The notes under the pieces are model-generated. The model was given only the letters and a program-made list of their open reading frames with translations. It made no database searches and was not told where the DNA came from. From the NCBI GenBank assembly GCA_046262515.1, contig JBHEMP010000060.1:1-15621 (forward strand): a stretch of 15,621 nucleotides of DNA, in the 5' to 3' direction. The stretch comes from JAXDLW01 sp046262515. Its GTDB lineage: Bacteria > Chloroflexota > Dormibacteria > DASZGP01. How positions within the stretch are numbered: position 1 is the first letter of the stretch; each line of letters begins with the position of its first letter. Below, piece by piece: positions 1-6,043 of the stretch. The position numbers were made by a program, and so were the translations under genes.

Positions 1-140
1 CAGCTGAGGGGGTGGCTGGCGAAGTCCGGCAGGATGGGGCTGAGCAGGCGAAGGAAAAAGGCGAATGCGGTGATCGCGACGATCACCCGGACATCCGACC
101 GCGAAGCCCGCCCCGGCGCGCGCACGCCCTCTGTGCTCAC
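1..140 (-). CDS. N-terminus of a membrane protein (partial, cut by window edge)
   Basis: An open frame starts at a GTG (140-138) and runs off the left edge after 46 codons. The first 18 or so residues are polar and basic. A hydrophobic stretch at about residues 18-33 (VIVAITAFAFFLRLLSPI) looks like a first membrane helix or signal anchor, followed by PDFASHPLS. The start overlaps the stop of the upstream gene in a GTGA arrangement, which argues for a real, translationally coupled gene. The helix-then-loop beginning resembles multi-spanning glycosyltransferases of the GT39/ArnT type, but 46 residues are too few to name a family. The plus-strand frames across this stretch are arginine-rich and look like antisense shadows. 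Confidence 0.6.
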   Translation of the reverse strand, partial: MSTEGVRAPGRASRSDVRVIVAITAFAFFLRLLSPILPDFASHPLS

Positions 141-739
141 CGGCGCTTGGGACGGCGCCGGCGCCTCGGGGCGTCCGGGGCGGCGGCCTGCGCCTGGGAT
201 CGGCGCGAGCCCAGTCGCTGCTTGATGCTGGCCATGGCGGCATCGCTGTCGGTGATGGGCAGCACCGCCTCGCGCTCCACCACGGTGCGGGGTCCAAGGC
301 GGCGCCGCAACACCTCCGGGAGATCCTCGTCGGCGCGAATGCGCAGGCAGACGGCGCTGGACTTGTACAGGGCACGCACCGTCTTGGTCTGCATACGCTT
401 GCGCTCCGGCCGGTCGAAGATTCGCTCCAGGGTCTCCAGGCGAGCCTTTTCAATATCGGTATACGGGATCGTGGCCGACCGTAGGAAGAGCCGCACCAGC
501 ACGCCCTCCTCGCGGAATTCGACGTAGGTCTGGCGGGAGTACAGGAAAAGGAGAAAGGCGACGACCAGCGGAAAAGAGGCGGAGATGAGCCACTGTGTGA
601 TGCGCCGGAAGTCATGGTGGGTCACCGAGTCGTACACCCCGATGCCCAGGTAGACCACGGTGAATATGGCCAGCACAACGCGGAAATCGCGGAGTGTCTG
701 GCGCGCGTACAGCAGGTAATGCCTGCGAGGGGCCGCCAC
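137..739 (-). CDS. Two-helix membrane protein with cytoplasmic PH-like domain, function unknown
   Basis: A 200-residue protein starting at GTG. Two hydrophobic segments at about residues 21-38 and 50-67 form a membrane hairpin. After them comes a soluble region of about 100 residues beginning YVEFREEGVLVRLFLRSATI, a pattern like the bacterial PH-like (YcxB-type) domain that follows a membrane hairpin in small envelope proteins. The C-terminus is a strongly basic tail (RRRRRPKRR). The stop overlaps the start of the next membrane-protein gene by four bases, so the two are probably co-expressed. No Shine-Dalgarno sequence precedes the start, but a TAGAAT hexamer lies six bases upstream, which fits a leaderless mRNA. 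I do not recognise a specific family; the PH-like assignment is inferred from layout, not from a confirmed motif. Confidence 0.75.
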   Translation of the reverse strand: MAAPRRHYLLYARQTLRDFRVVLAIFTVVYLGIGVYDSVTHHDFRRITQWLISASFPLVVAFLLFLYSRQTYVEFREEGVLVRLFLRSATIPYTDIEKARLETLERIFDRPERKRMQTKTVRALYKSSAVCLRIRADEDLPEVLRRRLGPRTVVEREAVLPITDSDAAMASIKQRLGSRRSQAQAAAPDAPRRRRRPKRR

Positions 740-745
740 GCGGCA

Positions 746-751
746 ATTCTA
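746..751 (-). promoter_or_regulatory. -10 element (TAGAAT), leaderless-type promoter
   Basis: On the minus strand TAGAAT (5/6 match to TATAAT) ends six bases before the GTG start at 739. Transcription would begin at or next to the start codon. The bases upstream of the GTG are pyrimidine-rich and hold no Shine-Dalgarno sequence. I see no convincing -35 hexamer. Confidence 0.5.
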
Positions 752-798
752 GGGGGGCTGCGGCGACTCTTCCCTGGGCCCAAGGGGGAGTTAAATTA

Positions 799-828
799 GA
801 AAAGCCCGAGGGGGGTCTCGGGCTTTTC
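799..828. terminator. Bidirectional intrinsic terminator hairpin
   Basis: A perfect inverted repeat has 12-base arms GAAAAGCCCGAG (799-810) and CTCGGGCTTTTC (817-828) around a six-base GGGGGT loop. Read on the minus strand the stem ends in TTTTCTAATTT, a fair U-rich tail, so it should stop transcription from the glycerol kinase operon that ends at 946. It also has a TTTTC tail on the plus strand. The gene at 739-137 then needs its own promoter, which is seen at 746-751. Confidence 0.85.
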
Positions 829-945
829 CAAGGAAGGGATTGAGTAGGGCTCGGCTGTAGGCCTAATTATTTGGACTCCCACCTCGCAATGTGGTGAAGA
901 TCGCGTTAAGAAGCGTCAAAAGTTATGAACGCCCGTAGGCTCGCC

Positions 946-2433
946 TCAAGAGTTCGTCAGGGTGCGCCTGACAGCCTCCGCCCAGGCGCCACGTCGGGAG
1001 TCTCTTTCCGCCAGTGCCATGCTCGGGTCGAACCTCCCGGACTCACTCCAGGCGCGCCCAACCTCGTCAAGCGAGGCCCACGTTCCAACCGCGAGCCCCG
1101 CCAAGAACGCCGCCCCCAGGGCCGTGGTCTCTGCCGTCGCGGCGCGCAGGACGGGGATCCCCAGCAGGTCGGCCTGGAACTGCAGCAGCGGATCCATCAC
1201 GCTGGCGCCCCCATCCACGCGCATCTCGGCAATATCCACCCCCTCCGCGACCATCGCCTCGACCACGTCCGCGGTCTGCAGGGCCATAGCCTCGACAGCC
1301 GCCCGCACGATGTGCTGGCGGGTGGTTCCCCGGGTCAGGCCGCAGATCAGGCCCCGCGCCCCTGGGTCCCAGTGGGGTGCGCCGAGTCCCGCGAGGGCCG
1401 GGACGAAATGGACCCCCTGGGCATCCGGGGTAGCAGCGGCGATCGGGCCGGCTTCCGCCGCGTCGGTGATCATCCCGAGGCCATCCCGCAGCCACTGCAG
1501 CGCGGCGCCGGTCACAAAAATGGCGCCCTCCATGGCGTACGTGGGTCTGCCTTCGAGCTGCCACGCCACAGTTGCCAGCATGCTGCCGCCACCCAGGCGC
1601 ACCTCCGTGCCGGTGTTCAGCAGGACGAAAGAACCGGTGCCGTAGGTGTTCTTGCACATGCCCGGAGAGAAGCAGGCCTGGCCGAAGAGCGCCGCCTGCT
1701 GGTCCCCCGCGACGCCGCCGATGGGAAGGTCGCGGCCGAGGAATGCCGCCGGGTCCGTACGCCCGAAGTCGCCGGAGGTGTCACGGACCTCGGGCAACAG
1801 GGCGGCCGGCACCCCCATCATGTCGCACAACTCCTGGTCCCACGACATGGTTCGCAGGTTGAACAGCAGCGTCCGGCTGGCGTTGCCGGGCTCGGTCAGG
1901 TGTTCGCGGCCGGCGGTGAGCCGCGCTATGAGCCAGCTGTCGATGGTGCCGAATGCCAGCTCCCCGGTGGCGGCCCTGCGGGCGAGCGCGGCGTCGGATT
2001 CAAGCAACCAGCGCAGCTTGCTGCCCGAGAAGTAGGGATCCAGGAGCAGCCCGGTGCGGTCCCGGAAGTGCGACTCATGGCCCGCCGCCTTCATGTCCGC
2101 GCAGATTGCCGTGCTGCGACGGCACTGCCAGACGATCGCGGGGTGAACGGGCTCAAGGGTCCGGCGGTCCCACACCACGAAGGTCTCACGCTGGTTGGTG
2201 ATGCCCACCGCGACAGGTGTCGCGGGGGCGCGGCCAAGGACCTCGTCGGCCGTCTGCAGCACCGTCTGCCAGATCTGTTCGGCGTCATGCTCGACCCATC
2301 CCGGTCGCGGGAAGTGCTGCGTCACTTCTCGGTACGCTCGGTCCACCACGGTCCCGGCGCCGTCGACGAGCAGCGCGGTGGTACCCGTGGTGCCCTGGTC
2401 GAGGGCCAGCACCAGGGGCGACCGTGCGTTCAT
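946..2433 (-). CDS. glpK: Glycerol kinase
   Basis: Phosphorylates glycerol with ATP to sn-glycerol 3-phosphate in the cytoplasm (FGGY sugar kinase family). From the ATG at 2433 the protein has 495 residues, the usual GlpK length, and begins directly with the phosphate-binding segment LALDQGTTGTTALLVD. Other hallmarks are GITNQRET (Arg and Glu that contact glycerol), HPAIVWQCRR (the Trp), LDPYFSGSKLRW (the Tyr), VAGDQQAALFGQ (the catalytic-region Asp) and NTYGTGSF. The C-terminal ATP-site segment is RVDGGASVMD. A longer in-frame start at 2502 would overlap the upstream gene and add an unconserved tail, so the ATG is preferred. It is the last gene of the minus-strand operon, 16 bases after the enoyl-CoA hydratase-like stop. 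No glycerol facilitator or glycerol-3-phosphate dehydrogenase is visible beside it. Confidence 0.96.
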   Translation of the reverse strand: MNARSPLVLALDQGTTGTTALLVDGAGTVVDRAYREVTQHFPRPGWVEHDAEQIWQTVLQTADEVLGRAPATPVAVGITNQRETFVVWDRRTLEPVHPAIVWQCRRSTAICADMKAAGHESHFRDRTGLLLDPYFSGSKLRWLLESDAALARRAATGELAFGTIDSWLIARLTAGREHLTEPGNASRTLLFNLRTMSWDQELCDMMGVPAALLPEVRDTSGDFGRTDPAAFLGRDLPIGGVAGDQQAALFGQACFSPGMCKNTYGTGSFVLLNTGTEVRLGGGSMLATVAWQLEGRPTYAMEGAIFVTGAALQWLRDGLGMITDAAEAGPIAAATPDAQGVHFVPALAGLGAPHWDPGARGLICGLTRGTTRQHIVRAAVEAMALQTADVVEAMVAEGVDIAEMRVDGGASVMDPLLQFQADLLGIPVLRAATAETTALGAAFLAGLAVGTWASLDEVGRAWSESGRFDPSMALAERDSRRGAWAEAVRRTLTNS

Positions 2434-2449
2434 TCGGCCCGTGCCCAGG

Positions 2450-3244
2450 TCAGGCAGGCCGGGCGCCGAAGCGCGGGGGCCGGCCCTCCAGGCGCGCCGC
2501 AAGAGCCTCGCCGAAGTCCGGGCTGCTGATGCATTGGAGCTGGGCGCGGGCGACGTCGGCGAGGTTCGCCGCGGGTGACTGGCCGGCGGCGGCCTGGTCC
2601 ACCAGCCGCTTGGCCCAGGAGGCCGCCAGCGGGGCGCGCCCGTTGATCTCCAGCGCCAGCGCGAGTGCCGCCGCCTGCACCTCGCTCGCCGCCACTACCC
2701 GGTCCGCGAGCCCCCAGCGGAGCGCCTCCTCCGCCCCCACTTCCCGTCCCGTCATGGCCAGGTCCTTGGCGCGCCCCTGGCCACAGAGCTGGACCGCGCG
2801 GTGCAGGCCGGTGAGGTCCGGGATGATGCCGTAGTTGATCTCCAGCAACCCCACCCGGGCGTCATCCGCGAATACCCGCAGGTCGCATGCCATCGCCAGC
2901 TGCAGCCCGGCCCCCAGGGCAACCCCATGGACGGCGGCGACGGAGGGTTTCCCGGCGCGCTCCAGCTTGAGGTAGACCTCCTGGAGTCGCTCCACCCCGC
3001 TGATGAAGTTCCGGTGCACGTCGCCACCTCCCAGCTCCGCGAGGGACCCGAGGTCGATGCCCGCGCAGAAGACTTTGCCCTCACCCCTGAGGAGAACGGT
3101 GCGGACGGCCGGCTCGTTGGCCCGGTCAAAGGCTTCACCGACCGCGGCGAAGAGCTCGAGGCTGAGTGCGTTGCGTTTTTCCGGCCGGTTGAGGGTGATG
3201 GTCAGGAGGCCATCCTCCAGGGTGGTATGGACGATCTCGCTCAC
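2450..3244 (-). CDS. Enoyl-CoA hydratase/isomerase (crotonase) family protein
   Basis: A 264-residue crotonase-fold protein expected to act on an acyl-CoA substrate through an oxyanion hole. The GTG start at 3244 is chosen because AGGGAG lies seven bases upstream and it begins just after the preceding stop. Family motifs are LNRPEKRNALS (residues 18-28), FCAGIDLGSL (59-68, first oxyanion-hole strand) and KPSVAAVHGVALGAGLQLAMACD (about 99-121). In classical hydratases two glutamates act (Glu144 and Glu164 in the rat enzyme). Here the first position is Gln115, while the second is kept as Glu135 in GLLEINYG. The usual PGAGG turn reads PDLTG. One catalytic Glu fits an isomerase or other crotonase reaction better than simple hydration. 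The exact substrate cannot be read from sequence. Confidence 0.88.
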   Translation of the reverse strand: MSEIVHTTLEDGLLTITLNRPEKRNALSLELFAAVGEAFDRANEPAVRTVLLRGEGKVFCAGIDLGSLAELGGGDVHRNFISGVERLQEVYLKLERAGKPSVAAVHGVALGAGLQLAMACDLRVFADDARVGLLEINYGIIPDLTGLHRAVQLCGQGRAKDLAMTGREVGAEEALRWGLADRVVAASEVQAAALALALEINGRAPLAASWAKRLVDQAAAGQSPAANLADVARAQLQCISSPDFGEALAARLEGRPPRFGARPA

Positions 3245-3248
3245 GTGG

Positions 3249-4052
3249 TCACTCCCTGTCTGGGTGCGGCCCGGCGCAGTCCGGGTCACGCTTGAACTGG
3301 ACCCGCCGCGTGCGGGGACCGAGGGCATCGTAGACCAGCATGCTCCCGGCGAGCGGGGCGCCGACCTGCAGGATGAGCTTCATGGCCTCCACCGCCTGCA
3401 TCCCGCCGACGACCGCCGCGACCGGCCCAAGGATGCCGGCCTGGGCGCAGCCGGGGACGGACCCGGGCGGCGGCGGCGAGCCGAACAAGCAGCGCAGACA
3501 GGGCCTTCCGGGAACGACCGCCGTCAGCTGACCCCCGAACTCCAGGATCGCGGCGTGCACCAACGGCACCCCCGTCGCGACGCACGCGTCGTTCAGCGCG
3601 AACTTTGTCTCGAGGTCATCGGTGGCGTCGCAGACCACGGTACGGCCGGTGACCGTCGCGGCCATGTCCGCCTCTTCAAGGCGGCGCGAAACCGGGACGG
3701 CGCGGACCGTGCCATTGATGGCCCGGGCGGAGGCGCAGGCTGACTCGGCCTTGTTGCTGCCGAGGTCCGCCTCACCGTGCACCGGCTGGCGGGCCAGGTT
3801 GGACAGCTCCACCCGGTCCCGGTCCCAGACCTCGAGCTCCCCGGTCCCAGCCGCTGCCAGGTAGTGGATCACCGGCGCGCCCAGGGCCCCCGCTCCCACG
3901 ACCAGGACCCTTGCCGCCGCCAGCCGGGCCTGCCCTGCCTCGCCCACCCCGGCCAGGATCAGCTGGCGGCTGTAGCGCTCAATCGCGGCGTCGTCGAGCG
4001 GGGCAACGTCAGCGCGCGTTGAGACTGCCCTTCCGATAACCCGCGGGGTCAA
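3249..4052 (-). CDS. ThiF/MoeB/HesA-family E1-like adenylating enzyme
   Basis: E1-like enzymes adenylate the C-terminal glycine of a ubiquitin-like sulfur carrier (ThiS, MoaD) so that it can accept sulfur. With the TTG at 4052 as start the protein has 267 residues. It opens with the family signature ERYSRQLIL (25-33), then the nucleotide-binding VVGAGALGAP (51-60), WDRDRVELSNLARQ (76-89), Lys101, and CDATDDLETK (141-150, where the family usually has TDN). A zinc-type CLRC is at 185-188 and GCAQAGILGP (201-210) carries the family's conserved Cys. The usual second CxxC near the C-terminus is reduced to one Cys (DPDCAGPH). The start is uncertain: the N-terminus overlaps the end of the LarE gene and no good ATG or GTG exists. 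No sulfur-carrier protein ending in GG is encoded nearby. Confidence 0.87.
   Translation of the reverse strand: MTPRVIGRAVSTRADVAPLDDAAIERYSRQLILAGVGEAGQARLAAARVLVVGAGALGAPVIHYLAAAGTGELEVWDRDRVELSNLARQPVHGEADLGSNKAESACASARAINGTVRAVPVSRRLEEADMAATVTGRTVVCDATDDLETKFALNDACVATGVPLVHAAILEFGGQLTAVVPGRPCLRCLFGSPPPPGSVPGCAQAGILGPVAAVVGGMQAVEAMKLILQVGAPLAGSMLVYDALGPRTRRVQFKRDPDCAGPHPDRE
3252..3257 (-). promoter_or_regulatory. Shine-Dalgarno sequence that sets the crotonase-family start
   Basis: AGGGAG on the minus strand ends seven bases before the GTG at 3244 and overlaps the end of the ThiF-like gene. It favours this GTG over the in-frame start at 3328, which would lie inside the upstream coding region. 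Confidence 0.65.
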
Positions 4053-4815
4053 CCGAGACCCGCGGATATCCCAGCTCGGTGAGCTGCCGGGATACTCGCG
4101 CCAGCAGGTCCGCCTCTCGCAGCCGGGGCAGCTCCCACGGCTCAACCTCGATCACCGCTATCGCACCCCCATGGCGCACCCGCACCTGGCGGAAGCCCTC
4201 CGCGTGGAGCACCGCCTCAGCCTTCTCGATGCGTTCCAGCACGGCAACGTCAATCAGCGTTCCATAGGGGACGCGGGACGACAGGCAGGCGGCCTCCGGC
4301 TTGTCCCAGTTGGCGAGGCCCATCTCGCGGGCGGCAACGCGGATCTCCGCCTTGGTCAGCCCCACGTCATCCAGGGGACTGAGCACGCCCAGCTCCACGG
4401 CGGCCCTGCGGCCGGGCCGCCAGTCGGTGCGGTCGTCGCGGTTGAACCCGTCCAGGACGTGGGCGACTCCCCGCTCGCGCGCCAGCTCCACGAGGCGGCC
4501 GTACAGCTCGTTCTTGCAGAAGTAGCAGCGGTCCGGCTCGTTCCGCTGGTAGCCCTCGAGGGCGACCTCCCCGGTGTCGAGCACCTCGACCGCCACCCCG
4601 CGGCTGTCGGCCAGCGCGAGGGCCAGCGACAGTTCGCGCGCCGGGAGGCTGGGTGAGCGGGCGATGACCGCGGTGCAATTCCCCCGCAGGACCTCGTGGG
4701 CGATCGCCATCACCAGGCCGCTGTCGACGCCGCCGGAGTAGGCCACCAGCACACTCTCCAGCCCCCTGATGCGCCCGGCCACGGCTTCCAGCTTCCCGAC
4801 CAGCTCCGCCTTCAC
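4009..4815 (-). CDS. larE: LarE-type ATP-dependent sacrificial sulfur transferase
   Basis: In lactobacilli LarE adenylates pyridinium-3,5-biscarboxylate mononucleotide and donates the sulfur of its own cysteine to make the nickel-pincer cofactor of lactate racemase. This 268-residue protein has the PP-loop ATP motif SGGVDS (27-32), the RCYFCKNELY segment (96-105) typical of the family, and EAACLSSRVPYGT (174-186). In that last segment Cys177 corresponds to the sacrificial Cys176 of the Lactiplantibacillus enzyme. The start is GTG, overlapping the stop of the 73-residue gene as GTGA. The gene is followed directly, with overlap, by the ThiF/MoeB-like gene. The partners larA, larB and larC are not in the window, so the product could serve that cofactor from a distant locus or thiolate another substrate. 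The family call is firm, the substrate inferred. Confidence 0.92.
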   Translation of the reverse strand: MKAELVGKLEAVAGRIRGLESVLVAYSGGVDSGLVMAIAHEVLRGNCTAVIARSPSLPARELSLALALADSRGVAVEVLDTGEVALEGYQRNEPDRCYFCKNELYGRLVELARERGVAHVLDGFNRDDRTDWRPGRRAAVELGVLSPLDDVGLTKAEIRVAAREMGLANWDKPEAACLSSRVPYGTLIDVAVLERIEKAEAVLHAEGFRQVRVRHGGAIAVIEVEPWELPRLREADLLARVSRQLTELGYPRVSVDPAGYRKGSLNAR

Positions 4816-5033
4816 CAGCTGACCACGCGCTCCGCCCAGGCAATCAGTTCCACCAGTTGATCGTATTCCAGCTCGGGCATGACGACCACCTCGACACCCG
4901 GCATGGGGCCCCGGTCGGCGGCGGCATCCCCGGTGAACACCACGCGGACGTCATCGCCGCCACCCACCTGGTGCTCGACCACCTCCGTCGCCAGCGCGTC
5001 GCCGGCGGCCCGGATAATGTGCAGCCGGCGCAT
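4812..5033 (-). CDS. Small 73-residue protein, possibly DsrH/TusB-like
   Basis: A 73-residue ORF with an ATG that shares one base with the stop of the lipoprotein gene (TGATG), and with GGAAG eight bases upstream as Shine-Dalgarno. Its own stop overlaps the larE start by four bases, so it is locked between two real genes and is very probably translated. The sequence starts MRRLHIIRAAGDAL, has a central strand-like DDVRVVFTGDAAAD and ends VELIAWAERVVSW. The alternation of strands and helices, the DxV segment after an N-terminal helix and the terminal Trp recall the DsrH/TusB subunit of sulfur-relay proteins, which would suit its place before LarE and ThiF. It contains no cysteine. That resemblance is weak and by eye only; the protein is otherwise unrecognised. 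Confidence 0.72.
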   Translation of the reverse strand: MRRLHIIRAAGDALATEVVEHQVGGGDDVRVVFTGDAAADRGPMPGVEVVVMPELEYDQLVELIAWAERVVSW

Positions 5034-5917
5034 CAGTAGGGCTTCCAGCTGATGCCCGCATCGGTGGACTCCGCGATGCTTCCATCCGACGCGCCGGCCC
5101 AGAAGTGGTGGGTGTCGGCGGGATCGATGGCCACGCTGGTGACCGCGACGTTGGTTCCGCCGGCGTTCCAGGTCTTGCCGCCGTCCCCGGTGAGGAAGAT
5201 GCCCTGCTCGGCGGCCACCAGGACCACCCCGGCATCGGTGGGGCTGGAGGCCACGGAATAGACGGGCCCGGTTCCGCTCCTGACCACGACATAGCTCGTA
5301 CCGCGGTCGGTGCTGGCGGCGATGCCGCGGCCCGGGGTACCGGCGAGCAGCGTCCCGTCGGCGGTCACCGTGATCCCGGTGATGTAGTTGGTGTCCGCCT
5401 CGCCGGCACGGTGGGCCCAGTGGGCGCCGGAATCCTCGGAAACCATCAACCCCTTGCCGACGGCGTAGGCATATAGCCTCCCTGGAGTCGAGGGGTCGGC
5501 GGCGAGGCCGTGGACGTCGCTCCCGGCCAGGTCGGGGGAGGCATCGGCCCAGGTCGAGCCATCGTCGTGGCTGACCTTGACGCCCAGGTTGTGGCCGCCG
5601 GCGATGACCTCATTGCCGACGTAGAACAGAGCCAGCACATCGCCCTTCAGCCCGACCTCGGTCGGTCCCCTCTGGCCGCCCCCCGGGGTTGCGCGCCGGA
5701 CCCCGTTGTGGGTCGCCAACAGCAGGTGCCGGCCGCCGTCCCGGGTGGCGATTGCGTGCACGTGGTCCAGGTTGATGCGCGGCTGGTTCAGAGGCGAGGG
5801 CTCGGCCTGGGCGCCGGCGGGCGGCGGGAGCACAACGGGGCCGGTGGCGGTGGGGGCGTTGCCGCACCCCGCCAGCAGGAGGCCGAGCACCGCACCAGCG
5901 GGGATCCGTAGGTTCAC
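5033..5917 (-). CDS. BNR/Asp-box repeat lipoprotein (sialidase-like beta-propeller)
   Basis: A 294-residue exported protein. The N-terminus is a short signal sequence ending in a lipobox LAGC, so Cys18 is the likely lipidated residue. A Pro/Ala-rich linker runs to about residue 45. The rest is a beta-propeller with five Asp boxes: SHDDGSTW (116-123), SEDSGAHW (160-167), STDRGTSY (202-209), TGDGGKTW (243-250) and STDAGISW (284-291). The segments LDHVHAIA and SDVHGLAADP resemble the F510_1955 type of glycosylhydrolase-like proteins. No sialidase arginine triad is evident, so a binding or sensing role outside the membrane is more likely than hydrolysis. It is first in the minus-strand operon. 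The GTG start has no Shine-Dalgarno sequence but lies five bases after TAATCT. Confidence 0.85.
   Translation of the reverse strand: MNLRIPAGAVLGLLLAGCGNAPTATGPVVLPPPAGAQAEPSPLNQPRINLDHVHAIATRDGGRHLLLATHNGVRRATPGGGQRGPTEVGLKGDVLALFYVGNEVIAGGHNLGVKVSHDDGSTWADASPDLAGSDVHGLAADPSTPGRLYAYAVGKGLMVSEDSGAHWAHRAGEADTNYITGITVTADGTLLAGTPGRGIAASTDRGTSYVVVRSGTGPVYSVASSPTDAGVVLVAAEQGIFLTGDGGKTWNAGGTNVAVTSVAIDPADTHHFWAGASDGSIAESTDAGISWKPY
5042..5046 (-). promoter_or_regulatory. Shine-Dalgarno of the 73-residue gene
   Basis: GGAAG on the minus strand lies eight bases before the ATG at 5033, inside the end of the lipoprotein gene. It supports translation of the small ORF from this ATG. Confidence 0.5.
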
Positions 5918-5922
5918 GGTAG

Positions 5923-5928
5923 AGATTA
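5923..5928 (-). promoter_or_regulatory. -10 element (TAATCT) of the minus-strand operon
   Basis: TAATCT on the minus strand fits the TANNNT pattern and ends five bases before the GTG at 5917, so the lipoprotein mRNA is probably leaderless. The upstream sequence CTCCTCGC is the reverse of what a ribosome-binding site needs. No TTGACA-like hexamer lies at the usual spacing; that position is taken by the inverted repeat at 5941-5973. Confidence 0.55.
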
Positions 5929-5940
5929 GCGAGGAGCGGG

Positions 5941-5973
5941 GTAGGCACCGGCCAGCGGGGTACCGGCGCCTAC
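5941..5973. repeat. Imperfect inverted repeat, possible operator
   Basis: Arms GTAGGCACCGG (5941-5951) and CCGGCGCCTAC (5963-5973) pair at ten of eleven positions, the eleventh being a possible G-U pair, around an 11-base spacer. It lies between two divergent genes, with one arm over the -35 region of the minus-strand operon. It has no U tract on either side, which argues against a terminator. It may be a regulator-binding site; the regulator is unknown. Confidence 0.4.
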
Positions 5974-6027
5974 CCCTGTTACCTACTCTATTGCTTCTGG
6001 GCGCGCAAATGTTGCCCGCGCCCCACC

Positions 6028-6033
6028 TAAACT
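6028..6033 (+). promoter_or_regulatory. Possible -10 element (TAAACT) of the GT2-GtrA-GAF operon
   Basis: TAAACT ends ten bases before the ATG at 6044, so transcription would start about two to four bases before the coding sequence. No Shine-Dalgarno sequence is present in CGTCTCGCAG. I see no -35 hexamer at standard spacing. It is weaker than the other promoter-like sites here because of the longer gap. Confidence 0.38.
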
Positions 6034-6043
6034 CGTCTCGCAG

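Noticed and set aside
12..527. Plus-strand frame at the left edge
   Set aside because: Arg/Ser-rich translation opposite a membrane protein with clear hydrophobic helices; the minus-strand GTGA overlap explains the region better.
829..945. Possible small gene or RNA between the terminator and glycerol kinase
   Set aside because: The stretch is relatively AT-rich with no start plus ribosome site and only a short TAGGCCTA palindrome (858-865); nothing supports a gene.
2434..2502. Longer glycerol kinase N-terminus from the upstream in-frame start
   Set aside because: It would overlap the crotonase-family gene and add residues before the first conserved strand; the ATG at 2433 gives the standard length.
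925..2529. Long plus-strand frame opposite glycerol kinase
   Set aside because: It is antisense to a gene with complete GlpK motifs, its translation is rich in Arg, Pro and Gly with no recognisable motif, and long antisense frames are expected in GC-rich coding DNA.
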